Origin: VRUE01 sp040879985
GTDB lineage: Bacteria; Actinomycetota; Thermoleophilia; Solirubrobacterales; 70-9
Length of the DNA stretch: 64,000 nucleotides
Reading direction: 5' to 3'
Assembly (NCBI GenBank): GCA_040879985.1
Contig: JBBDJH010000016.1
Coordinates: 186,001-250,000, forward strand
Position numbers and translations under genes: made by a program. Below the pieces are notes generated by a model. It was not told the DNA's origin, searched no databases, and worked only from the letters and a program-made list of their open reading frames with translations. Below are positions 51,631-60,211 of the stretch, piece after piece. Numbering within the stretch: position 1 is the first letter of the stretch; each line of letters starts with the position of its first letter.

Positions 51631-51686
51631 CCCGTTCCGGTGTGCCTTTTGTCTCTCATGCGGACATAAGGCACACCGGAAGCGGG
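51631..51686. repeat. Long hairpin in front of cofE (hairpin family copy 2)
   Basis: CCCGTTCCGGTGTGCCTT (51631-51648) pairs with 51668-51686, with one bulged C, around a 19-nt loop with TCTCTCATGCGGAC. It fills most of the gap between cofC and cofE. Loop core shared with the hairpin at 38064 (TCTCCCATGCGAC on the minus strand). Confidence 0.85.
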
Positions 51687-51696
51687 TGGGCGGGGG

Positions 51697-52338
51697 TCAT
51701 ATGCCGAGCGCCTTGGCGGTGCGGCGGCCGCGCTTTGAACCTTCGGCAAGCGCGCGGGTCAGCGCGACGACGTCGGCCGGGGTGTCGAGGTCGAGCCCGA
51801 GCGAGTCGAGCCGCTCGACCGCGTGGGGCACGCCGGCCTCGCGGGCGGCGGCGACGTGGCGGGCGCAGCTGCCCTCGCCGAAGGCGGGCCGGATAGCGCC
51901 GGGCGGCGCCAGGGCGAGCGCATTGGTGCCGGTGCCGTGGCGGTCGGGGACGATCGCGACGAAATCCCCCGGCATGCCGGTGAGCAGGCTGTCAAGCTGC
52001 TTCGGGTCGAGCAGCGGGCAGTCGCCGGGGAGGAGGACGACGCACTCGGCGCCCTCGGCTTCGGCCCGGGCGATTCCGGCCAGCGCGGCGCCGCAATGGC
52101 CACCGTCGTCCGGGTCAGGGATCGTCGTCGCGCCGGCCGCGGCCGCGAGCTCGGCGGCGCGGGGCTCGGCGCTGACGACGATGGTCGCGTCGATCGAGCG
52201 CGCCGCGGCGATCGCCTCGAGGACGTCGGCGAGCATCGCCGCGACCAGCGTTTCGCGCCGCTCGTCGTCGATTCCGGCCGCGAGCCGCTGCTTCGCCGCG
52301 GCGAAGCGCTTCACGGGGAGGATCGCGGTCGCCTTCAC
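51697..52338 (-). CDS. cofC: Phosphoenolpyruvate/2-phospholactate guanylyltransferase (CofC/FbiD)
   Basis: 213 residues. Activates PEP (actinobacterial FbiD) or 2-phospho-L-lactate with GTP for the side chain of F420. Nucleotidyltransferase fold: AILPVKRFAAAKQRLA (GTP-binding start with conserved Lys), ATIVVSAEPRAAELA, VVLLPGDCPLLDPKQL (metal Asp) and VAIVPDRHGTGTNALAL. Substrate choice cannot be settled from sequence; PEP is the usual one in actinobacteria. GTG start 22 bp after cofD. Confidence 0.92.
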   Translation of the reverse strand: MKATAILPVKRFAAAKQRLAAGIDDERRETLVAAMLADVLEAIAAARSIDATIVVSAEPRAAELAAAAGATTIPDPDDGGHCGAALAGIARAEAEGAECVVLLPGDCPLLDPKQLDSLLTGMPGDFVAIVPDRHGTGTNALALAPPGAIRPAFGEGSCARHVAAAREAGVPHAVERLDSLGLDLDTPADVVALTRALAEGSKRGRRTAKALGI

Positions 52339-52360
52339 CGACGCGACCGCACCGCGCCGC

Positions 52361-53296
52361 TCACCCTTGCCGCGCCGCGGCTAGCTCGGCGGCGTAATCG
52401 AGCACGATCCGCGCCAGCCTGGCGCGGCCGGCGGCGCCCTCCATCAGGGTCGGCACGGCGAGGGTCGGGATCTCCTCCGGCGGCGGGTCGGGATCGCCCT
52501 CGTCGACGACCATCGCGTCGATCAGGCCGCTGTACAGGGATGCGACTCCGGCCGCGGTCGACGGCCGGCCGACGGCGGACATGAAGCGCTCGGTCGGCCC
52601 CTTGACGACCGCGCCGGCGACGAAGGGGCTGACCGCGATCGTCGGGGCGCCCGCGGCGGCGATCGCCTCGCGCATGCCCGGCAGGGCTAGGATCGGGCCG
52701 ATGCTGATCACCGGGTTCGAGGGGCCGATCACGATCGCCTCGGCGGCGGCGATCGCCGCCAGCGCCTCGGCGGTCGGCTCGGCCGCGGCGATTCCCTCCA
52801 GCTCGACGCCCTGCACCTCGACGGCGCCGCCGTCGACGATCAGGTACTCCTGCAGGGCGCGCCGCCCGGCCGCGGTCAGCACCTTGGTCCGCACCGGCGC
52901 CTCGCACATCGGCAGCACCCGCGCGGCGACGCCGAGCCCGCGGGCGATCTGCGCCTGGGCGTCGGTCTGGCGGCCGCCCTCGTCGAGGAACCGGCGGCGG
53001 TAGAGGCAGGCCGCGAGGTCGCGGTCGGAGAGGCTGAACCAGTCCGGCGCGCCGAGCCGGGCGAGGCGCTCGAAGACCGTGAAGCTGTCGTCGCGGATGC
53101 CCCAGCCGCGCTCGGCGTCGATTTCGTCGCTCAGCCAGTAGGTGACGAGGTCGGGGTCGGGGGAGACGTGGACGCCGAGGATCTCGATGTCGTCGGCGGT
53201 GTTGGCGATCACGCTCAGCTCGGCGCCGATCTCCTCCTGCAGGCCGGCGCCGAGCTTGGCGCCGCCGGTGCCGCCGGCGAGCAGCGCGACCCTCAC
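52361..53296 (-). CDS. cofD: 2-phospho-L-lactate/PEP transferase (CofD/FbiA)
   Basis: 311 residues. Transfers the activated phospholactyl/phosphoenolpyruvyl group to FO, giving (dehydro)F420-0. Family marks: MRVALLAGGTGGAKLGAGL at the start, VIANTADDIEILGVHVSPDPDLVTYWLSDEID, and AEAIVIGPSNPVISIGPILALPGM. Second gene of the minus-strand group; 10 bp after the reductase gene. Confidence 0.95.
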   Translation of the reverse strand: MRVALLAGGTGGAKLGAGLQEEIGAELSVIANTADDIEILGVHVSPDPDLVTYWLSDEIDAERGWGIRDDSFTVFERLARLGAPDWFSLSDRDLAACLYRRRFLDEGGRQTDAQAQIARGLGVAARVLPMCEAPVRTKVLTAAGRRALQEYLIVDGGAVEVQGVELEGIAAAEPTAEALAAIAAAEAIVIGPSNPVISIGPILALPGMREAIAAAGAPTIAVSPFVAGAVVKGPTERFMSAVGRPSTAAGVASLYSGLIDAMVVDEGDPDPPPEEIPTLAVPTLMEGAAGRARLARIVLDYAAELAAARQG

Positions 53297-53306
53297 GGCG
53301 CCGCCC

Positions 53307-53999
53307 TCACTGCCAGTGGTCGCCGTCGGGCAGTCCCGTGAGCTGGATCCCGGCGTGGGTCTTGTAGCGGACGTTGATCGAGATCAGCAGCGGCGTCAGC
53401 TGCTCGACGATCCGCGCCGTCTCCAGCGGCCCGGCGTTGACCGCGCGCAGTCCCGGGATCAGCTCGATCAGGCGGGCGACGCGCGCCTTGTCGGCCTTGC
53501 GGTCGCCGCAGATCGGCACGTCCTCGCCGAGCTCGACCGCGGGGTCGGCGAGGCTGGGGGCGCCGACCGTGTGCAGGGCGGCGACCACGGTGACGCCCTC
53601 GGGGACCATCTCCTGCGCCTGCTGGGCGGCCGAGCCCTGCCAGACGCCCAGCGTGCGGGTCGCCTTGCCGCTCACCGCGGCGGCGAGCGGCACCGTGCAG
53701 TCGACCAGGATCTGCCCCGGCCGCAGCGTCCCGCGCAGGTTGTTGAGGTTCTCCGACTGGGCGCGGAAGGGGACGGTGAGGAAGACGACCTCGGCGCGCT
53801 GCGCCGCCTCCTCGTTGAGCAGCCCCTCGACCGCGGCGCCGGGCACGGCCTCGCGCAGCTTCGCGGCCGCCTGCTCGGCGCGCTCGGCCGAGCGCGAGCC
53901 GAGCACGACCGGGCGCCCGGCCCGCGCCCAGCGCAGCGCCAGGCCGGCGCCGAGGGCGCCGGTCCCACCGACGATCGGGATCGGTTCGAGCTCGCTCAA
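53307..53999 (-). CDS. fno: NADPH:F420 oxidoreductase (Fno)
   Basis: 230 residues. Passes hydride between NADPH and F420. N-terminal Rossmann IPIVGGTGALGAGLALRWARAGRPVVLGSRSAERA (the S-R after the second strand binds the NADP phosphate), then VEVVFLTVPFRAQ-like EVVFLTVPF, VVAALHTVGAPSL and INVRYKTHAGIQLTGL at the C-terminus, typical of Fno/NpdG. First gene of the F420 group, divergent from the SDR gene with 28 bp between starts, so the promoter must be very compact. Confidence 0.93.
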   Translation of the reverse strand: MSELEPIPIVGGTGALGAGLALRWARAGRPVVLGSRSAERAEQAAAKLREAVPGAAVEGLLNEEAAQRAEVVFLTVPFRAQSENLNNLRGTLRPGQILVDCTVPLAAAVSGKATRTLGVWQGSAAQQAQEMVPEGVTVVAALHTVGAPSLADPAVELGEDVPICGDRKADKARVARLIELIPGLRAVNAGPLETARIVEQLTPLLISINVRYKTHAGIQLTGLPDGDHWQ

Positions 54000-54027
54000 G
54001 ACCCGCGGAGTCTATGCTCACCCGCCT

Positions 54028-54762
54028 ATGCGACTGGAGGGACGCAAGGCGCTGGTCACCGGCGGGGCCAAGGGGATCGGCGCCGCGACGGCAGCGCGGC
54101 TCGCCGCCGAGGGCGCCGAGGTCTGGGTCGGCGACATCGACTCCGCCGGCGCCGAGCGGGTCGCGGCCGAGGTCAACGGCCACGCTCTGGAGCTCGACGT
54201 GACCGAGCTCGACTCGGCCCGGGCGGCGATCGAGCAGATCGGCACGCTCGACATCCTCGTCAACAACGCCGGCATCGACGAGTTCGGCTTCTTCACCTAC
54301 ACCAGCCCCGAGCAGTGGCAGCGGGTGCTCGCGGTCAACCTCGGCGGCGTGCTCAACTGCACCCACGCGGCGCTGCCGGCGATGCAGGCGGCGGGTTACG
54401 GGCGGATCGTCAGTATCTCCTCGGAGGCCGGCCGGGTCGGCTCGAAGGGCTCGGCCGTCTACTCGGCGGCCAAGGGCGGGATCGTCGCCTTCATGAAGGC
54501 GATCGCCCGCGAGAACGCCCGCTACGGGATCACCGCCAACTCGATCGCGCCCGGCCCGATCGAGACGCCGCTGCTGATGGGCGCCAAGGAGTTCGGCGAG
54601 ATCGGCGAGAAGGTGATCGAGACGATGAAAGAGGCGACGCAGATGAAGCGCCTCGGCCAGCCCGACGAGGTCGCCGCCGCGGTCGCCTTCCTCGCCTCCG
54701 ACGACGCCACCTACGTGACCGGTGAGACCCTCGGCGTCAGCGGCGGCCTCGGGATGGTCTGA
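54028..54762 (+). CDS. SDR-family oxidoreductase (3-oxoacyl-ACP reductase/hydroxyacyl-CoA dehydrogenase-like)
   Basis: 244 residues from ATG 54028. Classical SDR: TGGAKGIGAATA (cofactor Gly motif), NNAG, Ser in IVSISSEAG, YSAAKGG (Tyr-x3-Lys) and IAPGPIETPL. Asp at the end of strand 2 (GDIDSA) favours NAD(H). Length and text resemble BadH/FabG-like dehydrogenases acting on hydroxyacyl-CoA. Beside HMG-CoA lyase it may handle a branched hydroxyacyl-CoA (inference). Confidence 0.9.
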   Translation: MRLEGRKALVTGGAKGIGAATAARLAAEGAEVWVGDIDSAGAERVAAEVNGHALELDVTELDSARAAIEQIGTLDILVNNAGIDEFGFFTYTSPEQWQRVLAVNLGGVLNCTHAALPAMQAAGYGRIVSISSEAGRVGSKGSAVYSAAKGGIVAFMKAIARENARYGITANSIAPGPIETPLLMGAKEFGEIGEKVIETMKEATQMKRLGQPDEVAAAVAFLASDDATYVTGETLGVSGGLGMV

Positions 54763-54767
54763 GCCGC

Positions 54768-54815
54768 GCGTATCCGACATTGACCCCACTCTGGTGTGGT
54801 CAATCTCCGATACGC
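54768..54815. repeat. Long hairpin between the SDR gene and HMG-CoA lyase gene
   Basis: 18-bp arms at 54768-54785 and 54798-54815 match at 16 positions around a 12-nt loop, itself partly paired (CCAC/GTGT). It starts 5 bp past the SDR stop and ends 13 bp before the next ATG. Could end the SDR transcript or control mvaB. Confidence 0.8.
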
Positions 54816-54828
54816 CTAATCTCCCGCC

Positions 54829-55761
54829 ATGGTCGAGTTGCCCACCAGTGTGCTGATCCGCGAGGTCGGGCCCCGCGACGGCTTTCAGAACGAGCCGGAG
54901 ACGATCGCGACCGCCGACAAGGTGCGGCTGATCGACTTGCTCTCGGCGAGCGGGCTGGGGCGGATCGAGGTGACCTCGTTCGTGCGGCCGGACGTGATCC
55001 CGCAGCTCGCCGACGCCGAGCAGGTGCTGAGCGCCGTGCAGCGCCGCGACGGCGTCTCCTTCTCGGTCCTGATCCCGAACGAGCGCGGTCTCGAGCGGGC
55101 GCTGGCGCAGCGCGACCGCTTCGACGAGATCAACGTCTTCGTCTCCGCCTCGGAGACCCACAACCGCAGCAACGTCAATCGCTCGATCGAGCAGTCGCTG
55201 GCCGGGCTGGAACGGACGCTGGCGACGGCCCGCGAGGTCGGGCTGCGCTGCGAGGGCGTCATCTCGACCTCCTTCGGCTGTCCGTACGAGGGCGAGGTCC
55301 CGGCCGAGCGCGTCTTCGCGATCGCTGAGCGGCTCGCCGCCGCGGGCTGCGAGGAGGTCGGCTTCGGCGACACGACCGGGATGGCCAACCCGCGCCAGGT
55401 CGGCGAGTTCTTCGCCGCCGCGGGCGAGCGCCTCGGCGGCGTCGAGCTGACCGCCCACTTCCACAACACCCGCGGCCAGGGGCTGGCCAACCTGCTGGCG
55501 GCGCTGCAGCAGGGCGTCGACTCCTTCGAGTCGAGCTTCGGCGAGCTCGGCGGTTGCCCGGTGCCGCCGGGGGCGACCGGCAACGTCGCCAGCGAGGACG
55601 TCGTCTCGATGCTGGCCGAGATGGGGATCGAGACCGGGATCGACCTGCCGCGCCTGATCGAGGCCTCGCGCGCCGCCCAGGAGGTGCTCGGCCGGCCGCT
55701 CGGCGCCCACGTCCTCACCGCCGGGCCGGTCGAGTGGTCCGGCGGCCAGGCGGCGGAATAG
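54829..55761 (+). CDS. mvaB: Hydroxymethylglutaryl-CoA lyase
   Basis: 310 residues. Splits HMG-CoA into acetoacetate and acetyl-CoA, the last step of leucine breakdown. TIM-barrel signatures: IREVGPRDGFQNEP (conserved RDGxQ, catalytic Arg/metal Asp), EGVISTSFGCPYEGEV, GFGDTTGMANP, ELTAHFHNTRGQGLANLLAAL (metal His pair) and GGCPVPPGATGNVASEDVV (G-C-P loop with the active Cys). Followed after 10 bp by the carboxyltransferase. Confidence 0.95.
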   Translation: MVELPTSVLIREVGPRDGFQNEPETIATADKVRLIDLLSASGLGRIEVTSFVRPDVIPQLADAEQVLSAVQRRDGVSFSVLIPNERGLERALAQRDRFDEINVFVSASETHNRSNVNRSIEQSLAGLERTLATAREVGLRCEGVISTSFGCPYEGEVPAERVFAIAERLAAAGCEEVGFGDTTGMANPRQVGEFFAAAGERLGGVELTAHFHNTRGQGLANLLAALQQGVDSFESSFGELGGCPVPPGATGNVASEDVVSMLAEMGIETGIDLPRLIEASRAAQEVLGRPLGAHVLTAGPVEWSGGQAAE

Positions 55762-55771
55762 TCTGCCGGGC

Positions 55772-57292
55772 GTGAGCGAGTTCGCCAAGGCACTGGAGGC
55801 GGCGCTGGCCGGGGGGCCGCAGCGCCACCATGAGAAGACCGCCGAGCAGGGCAAGCTGCCGGTCCGCGAGCGGGTCGAGCGCCTGGTCGACGCGGGCTCC
55901 TTCGCCGAGGAAGCGCTGCTCGCCAACTGGAACGAGGAGGGGCTGGGCGCCGACGGTGTCGTCACCGGCCTGGCCACGATCGACGGGCGGCGGGTCGCGC
56001 TGATGGCCAACGACCCGACCGTCAAGGCGGGCTCATGGGGGTCGAAGACGGTCGAGAAGATCCTCCGCATCCAGGAGCGGGCGCTGAGCCTGCAGCTGCC
56101 GATGGTCTACCTGGTCGACTCGGCCGGGGCGCGGATCACCGACCAGGTGCAGATGTTCCCCGGCCGCCGCGGCGCCGGGCGGATCTTCCACAACGAGGTG
56201 CGGCTCTCCGGCCAGGTGCCGCAGGTCTGCCTGCTGTTCGGCCCGAGCGCCGCCGGCGGCGCCTACATCCCGGCCTTCTGCGACGTCGTGATCATGCGCG
56301 AGGGCAACGCCTCGATGTACCTGGGGTCGCCGCGGATGGCCGAGATGGTGATCGGCGAGACGGTGACCCTGGAGCAGATGGGCGGCGCGAAGATGCACAC
56401 CGGCGTCTCCGGCTGCGGCCACTTCCTGGTCAAGAGCGACGCGGAGGCGATCGAGCTCGCCCAGCGCTACCTCTCCTACATGCCGGCCAACTGGCGCGAG
56501 GCGCCGCTTGCGGCCGCGCCGGCGGCGCCGGCCTCCGCGGCGGCGATCGAGGCGATCGTGCCGGCCGACGAGAACCAGCCCTTCGACATGCGCGAGGTGC
56601 TCGACACCCTGCTCGACGCCGACTCGTTCCTCGAAGTCCACAAGCGCTGGGCGAAAGAGCTGATCGTCGGCTACGGCCGGCTCGACGGGCGCGTCGTCGG
56701 CGTCGTCGCCAACCAGCCGCGCCAGAAGGGCGGCGTGCTCTTCGTCGACTCGGCCGACAAGGCGGCGCGCTTCATCCAGACCTGCAACGCCTTCAACGTG
56801 CCGCTGCTCTTCCTCGCCGACGTGCCCGGCTTCATGATCGGCGCCGCGGTCGAGCGCCAGGGGATCATCCGCCACGGCGCGAAGATGATCAGCGCCGTCT
56901 CCGAAGCAACCGTGCCCAAGCTCAGCGTCATAGTCCGCAAGGCCTACGGCGCCGGCCTCTACGCGATGGCCGGCCCGGCCTTCGAGCCCGACTGCTGCAT
57001 CGCCCTGCCCAGCGCCTCGATCGCCGTGATGGGTCCGGAGGCGGCGATCAACGCCGTCTTCTACAACCAGATCCAGAAGATCGAGGACGAGGCGGAGCGG
57101 GCCGCGTTCGTCGAGCGCAAACGCGAGGAGTACGCGGCCGACATCGACATCCTCCACCTCGCCTCGGAGCTGGTCGTCGACGCCGTCGTCCAGCCCGAGG
57201 ATCTGCGCGCCGAGTTGGTCCGCCGCTTTGCCGCCGCAGCGGGCAAGGATCGGCGCTTCGCCGAGCGCCGCAACCCGGTGACGCCCGCCTAG
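55772..57292 (+). CDS. Acyl-CoA carboxylase carboxyltransferase (beta) subunit, methylcrotonyl/propionyl type
   Basis: 506 residues. Biotin-dependent carboxyl transfer to an acyl-CoA. Two crotonase-like halves: VYLVDSAGARITDQVQMFPGRRGAGRIFHNEV with FGPSAAGGAYIPAF (N half), and LFLADVPGFMIGAAVERQGIIRHGAKMISAV with VRKAYGAGLYAMAGPAFEPD (C half). Position after HMG-CoA lyase suggests methylcrotonyl-CoA carboxylase of the leucine route, but propionyl-CoA is also possible. No biotin carboxylase subunit is adjacent. GTG start. Confidence 0.93.
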   Translation: MSEFAKALEAALAGGPQRHHEKTAEQGKLPVRERVERLVDAGSFAEEALLANWNEEGLGADGVVTGLATIDGRRVALMANDPTVKAGSWGSKTVEKILRIQERALSLQLPMVYLVDSAGARITDQVQMFPGRRGAGRIFHNEVRLSGQVPQVCLLFGPSAAGGAYIPAFCDVVIMREGNASMYLGSPRMAEMVIGETVTLEQMGGAKMHTGVSGCGHFLVKSDAEAIELAQRYLSYMPANWREAPLAAAPAAPASAAAIEAIVPADENQPFDMREVLDTLLDADSFLEVHKRWAKELIVGYGRLDGRVVGVVANQPRQKGGVLFVDSADKAARFIQTCNAFNVPLLFLADVPGFMIGAAVERQGIIRHGAKMISAVSEATVPKLSVIVRKAYGAGLYAMAGPAFEPDCCIALPSASIAVMGPEAAINAVFYNQIQKIEDEAERAAFVERKREEYAADIDILHLASELVVDAVVQPEDLRAELVRRFAAAAGKDRRFAERRNPVTPA

Positions 57293-59262
57293 AGGGAGGC
57301 GGCGAGGTCGACGAAGTAATCGAGCGCGGCCGGGTTGGCGAGCGAGTCGCGGCTCGCCGCCTTGGCCGGGTCGGTGCCCATCAGGATCCGCTTGACCGGC
57401 ACCTCGAGCACCTTGCCGCTGAGCGTGCGCGGCACTTCGGCGATCGCGAAGACCTCGTCGGGGACGTGCCGCGGCGAGCAGTGCTCGCGGACCCGGCGGG
57501 CGATCTCGCGACGCAGCCCGTCGTCCAGCCCGGCGCCCTCGCGGAGGACGACGAAGAGCGGCATCCAGCCCTCGGTGCCGGGCCGGGGGACGTCGACGAC
57601 GAGGGCATCGACGATCGTGTCGATGCCGAGCACGGCGCGGTAGATCTCGCTCGTCCCCATGCGGATCCCGGAGCGGTTGATGGTCGAGTCGGAGCGGCCG
57701 TAGATGACCGCGGTGCCGCGCGAGGTGATCTCGATCCAGTCGCCGTGGCGCCAGACGCCGGGGTAGTGCTCGAAGTAGCTGGCCCGGTAGCGGCTGCCGT
57801 CGGGATCGCCCCAGAAGCGGACCGGCATCGAGGGCATCGGCTCGGTGACGACGAGCTCGCCGACCTCGTCGATCAGCGGCTTGCCGTCCTCGTCCCAGGC
57901 CTCGATCGCGGCGCCCAGCGCCCGCGCCTGCAGCTCGCCGCGGTAGACCGGCAGCAGCGGCGTGCCGCCGACGAAGGCGGTGCAGAGGTCGGTGCCGCCG
58001 CTGGTCGAGAAGAGCCAGGTGTCGGCGCCGAGCTGGTCGTAGACCCAGTCGAAGCCCTCGGGGGAGAGCGGCGAGCCGGTCGAGCCGACCGCCCCGAGGC
58101 GGCTCAGGTCGCGGCCCGCCGCCGGCTCGACCCCGGCCTTCATGCAGGCGGCGATGTAGGAGGCGCTGGTGCCGAACATGGTCACGCCGGCCCGCGCGGC
58201 GAGGTCCCAGAGCACGCTCATGTCGGGGTGGCCGGGGCTGCCGTCGTAGAGCACGATCGCGGCCCGGGTGAGCAGGCCGGAGACGAGGAAGTTCCACATC
58301 ATCCAGCCGGTCGTCGTGAACCAGAAGAGGCGGTCGCCGGGGTGCGCGTCGACGTGCAGGTTGAGCTTCTTCAGGTGCTCGAGCAGGATGCCGCCCTGTC
58401 CCTGCACGATCGCCTTCGGCAGGCCGGTCGTGCCGGAGGAGTAGAGGACCCAGAGCGGGTGCTCGAAGGGGACGCGCTCGAAGCGCAGCTCGGCGCCCTC
58501 GCCGGCGGCGAGGAGATCGTCCCAGCGGCCGGCGTCGCGCAGCGCGGCGAGGTCCGGCTCGGGGTCGAGGTAGGGGAGGACGACGGTGCGCTCGAGGCTC
58601 GGCATCGCCGCCTGCAGCTCGGCGAGCACGTCGCGGCGGTCGAAGTCCTTGCCGCCGTAGCGGTAGCCGTCGACCGCGAAGAGCACCTTGGGCTCGATCT
58701 GGGCGAAGCGGTCGATCACGCTGGCCGGGCCGAAGTCGGGCGAGCAGCTCGACCAGACGGCGCCGATCGAGGCGGCGGCGAGGAAGGCGACGATCGCCTC
58801 GGGGATGTTGGGCATGTAGGCGACGACGCGGTCTCCGGGCCCGACCCCGAGCCCGCGCAGGGCTGCGGCGACGGCGGCGACCTGGGCGCGCAGCTCGGCC
58901 CAGCTCAGCTCCGACAGCTCGCGCCGCTCGGAGGCGTGCAGGATCGCGACCTCGGCGTCGTCCTTGCCGGCGAAGACGTGCTCGGCGTAGTTGAGGCGGC
59001 TGCCGGCGAACCACTCGGCGCCGGGCATCGCGCGGCTGCCGAGCACGCGGTCGTAGCCGCCGTCGGCCTGCACCCCGAAGAAGTCCCAGATCGAGGCCCA
59101 GAAGCCCTCCAGGTCCTCGACCGACCAGCGCCAGAGCTCGTCGTAGCCGTCGAGCTCGATCCCGCGCTCGGCCGCGAGCCAGCCGATGTACTCGCTCATC
59201 CGCGACCGCTCGACCAGCTCGGCCGGTGGCTCCCAGAGCTTCTCCGGCGGCGCCGTGCTCAC
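57289..59262 (-). CDS. Acetoacetate-CoA ligase
   Basis: 657 residues, ANL superfamily. Motifs: WVLYSSGTTGLPKAIVQGQGG (A3), STSGGTDLCTAFVGGTPLLPVYRGELQ (A5 and following), YGRSDSTINRSGIRMGTSEIYRAVL (A7-A8) and VPRTLSGKVLEVPVKRIL (A10 Lys). The N-terminus with ACS-N domain and length match acetoacetyl-CoA synthetase (AcsA type) rather than acetyl-CoA synthetase. It would re-activate acetoacetate made by HMG-CoA lyase, whose carboxylase neighbour it overlaps by 4 bp tail-to-tail. Confidence 0.93.
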   Translation of the reverse strand: MSTAPPEKLWEPPAELVERSRMSEYIGWLAAERGIELDGYDELWRWSVEDLEGFWASIWDFFGVQADGGYDRVLGSRAMPGAEWFAGSRLNYAEHVFAGKDDAEVAILHASERRELSELSWAELRAQVAAVAAALRGLGVGPGDRVVAYMPNIPEAIVAFLAAASIGAVWSSCSPDFGPASVIDRFAQIEPKVLFAVDGYRYGGKDFDRRDVLAELQAAMPSLERTVVLPYLDPEPDLAALRDAGRWDDLLAAGEGAELRFERVPFEHPLWVLYSSGTTGLPKAIVQGQGGILLEHLKKLNLHVDAHPGDRLFWFTTTGWMMWNFLVSGLLTRAAIVLYDGSPGHPDMSVLWDLAARAGVTMFGTSASYIAACMKAGVEPAAGRDLSRLGAVGSTGSPLSPEGFDWVYDQLGADTWLFSTSGGTDLCTAFVGGTPLLPVYRGELQARALGAAIEAWDEDGKPLIDEVGELVVTEPMPSMPVRFWGDPDGSRYRASYFEHYPGVWRHGDWIEITSRGTAVIYGRSDSTINRSGIRMGTSEIYRAVLGIDTIVDALVVDVPRPGTEGWMPLFVVLREGAGLDDGLRREIARRVREHCSPRHVPDEVFAIAEVPRTLSGKVLEVPVKRILMGTDPAKAASRDSLANPAALDYFVDLAASL

Positions 59263-60110
59263 CCGGCGGCGGGGGAGGCTGTGGCGGCGACCCTCGCCTG
59301 CTCGCGCGCGAGCTCGTGCGGATCGTGGGCGCAGAGCAGGGTCAGCTCGTCGCCGTGGCGGGCGGCGAGCTCGCGCAGCCGCTCCTGGTTGGCCTTGCGG
59401 GCCTTGTTGTCGGAGGCGGTCAGGTTCTGGAAGAAGCGCATGACCGGCGGGCAGCTGGGCGGCGTGCTCAACTCGCCGTGGTTGAAGTAGGCGTCGCCGC
59501 AGTGCAGCAGCCAGCGGCCGCCGCTGCGCAGCGCGACCCCGGTGTGGCCGAGCGAGTGGCCGGGCAGCGGGATCAGCAGCAGCTCGGCGTCGATCCCGGG
59601 GAGGATGCGGATCCCCTCGAAGCCGAACCAGTCGTCGCCGCCGTCCCCGTGCCTGACCCAGCGCGGCTCGTGCTTCCAGTGGGCGCCGCCGATGTAGCGG
59701 GTCCTTTCGCGGAGGGTCGGGTGGAGCGCGGCGTCGAGCTCCGCCGCGAGCACGTGGACCTCGGCGGCGGGGAAGTCGGGCAGGCCGCCGGCGTGGTCGA
59801 GGTCGAGGTGGGTGGTGACGATCTGGCGCACGTCGTCGGCGGCGAAGCCGAGCGCTTCGAGCTGGCGCAGCGCGGTCGTCTCCTCGCGCGGGCGCGGGCT
59901 CATCGCCAGGCGAAAGGCGCCGCCGAGCTGGCCGGGGTTGCGGGCGTCCTCGAGGCCGAAGCCGGTGTCGACCAGGACCAGCCCGTCACCGCTCTCGATC
60001 GCCAGGCAGTGACAGACGACCTCGGCCCGGTCGCGGATCCCGCCGTCGCCGTTGATCAAGCGCCGCCCGTGAGGGCAGAGCGAGCCGCAGTTGAGGTGGT
60101 GGACCCGCAT
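59259..60110 (-). CDS. MBL-fold metallo-hydrolase (lactonase-like)
   Basis: 283 residues from ATG 60110; the open frame beyond is hairpin and tRNA. Metal motif THLDLDHAGG (HxxxDH variant), then distal His in IPLPGHSLGHTGV, Asp in LLHCGDAYF and a final CAHDP. Opening VHHLNCGSLCPHG and the general layout are like quorum-quenching lactonase/AttM-type proteins, though physiological substrate is unknown. The stop overlaps the GTG of acetoacetate-CoA ligase by 4 bp; both form one transcript. Confidence 0.87.
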   Translation of the reverse strand: MRVHHLNCGSLCPHGRRLINGDGGIRDRAEVVCHCLAIESGDGLVLVDTGFGLEDARNPGQLGGAFRLAMSPRPREETTALRQLEALGFAADDVRQIVTTHLDLDHAGGLPDFPAAEVHVLAAELDAALHPTLRERTRYIGGAHWKHEPRWVRHGDGGDDWFGFEGIRILPGIDAELLLIPLPGHSLGHTGVALRSGGRWLLHCGDAYFNHGELSTPPSCPPVMRFFQNLTASDNKARKANQERLRELAARHGDELTLLCAHDPHELAREQARVAATASPAAG

Positions 60111-60143
60111 CCCGCGCCGCAGTCTAGTGGCGAACCGCCGGGG

Positions 60144-60186
60144 GTGGTCGAGGTTTGAGTCGGTATGCGGTTCAAACCTCGACCAC
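60144..60186. repeat. Long hairpin upstream of the MBL gene (hairpin family copy 3)
   Basis: GTGGTCGAGGTTTGA (60144-60158) pairs perfectly with TCAAACCTCGACCAC (60172-60186) around GTCGGTATGCGGT. It lies between the MBL start and tRNA-Leu. The inner stem GAGGTTTG/CAAACCTC differs from copy 1 (GAGCTTTG/CAAAGCTC) by a compensatory pair change. Confidence 0.85.
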
Positions 60187-60211
60187 GCTCGCGGTCTATC
60201 GTTCGCCCGGC

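Noticed and set aside
53293..56070. 925-codon open frame on the minus strand
   Set aside because: Antisense shadow of fno, SDR, HMG-CoA lyase and carboxylase genes; His/Arg/Asp-rich composition, no domain text. Such frames arise from the high third-position GC.
56033..59490. Two approx. 1000-codon overlapping frames (minus 56033-59014, plus 56035-59490)
   Set aside because: Both are shadows of the carboxyltransferase and acetoacetate-CoA ligase, which show full catalytic motifs in their own frames.
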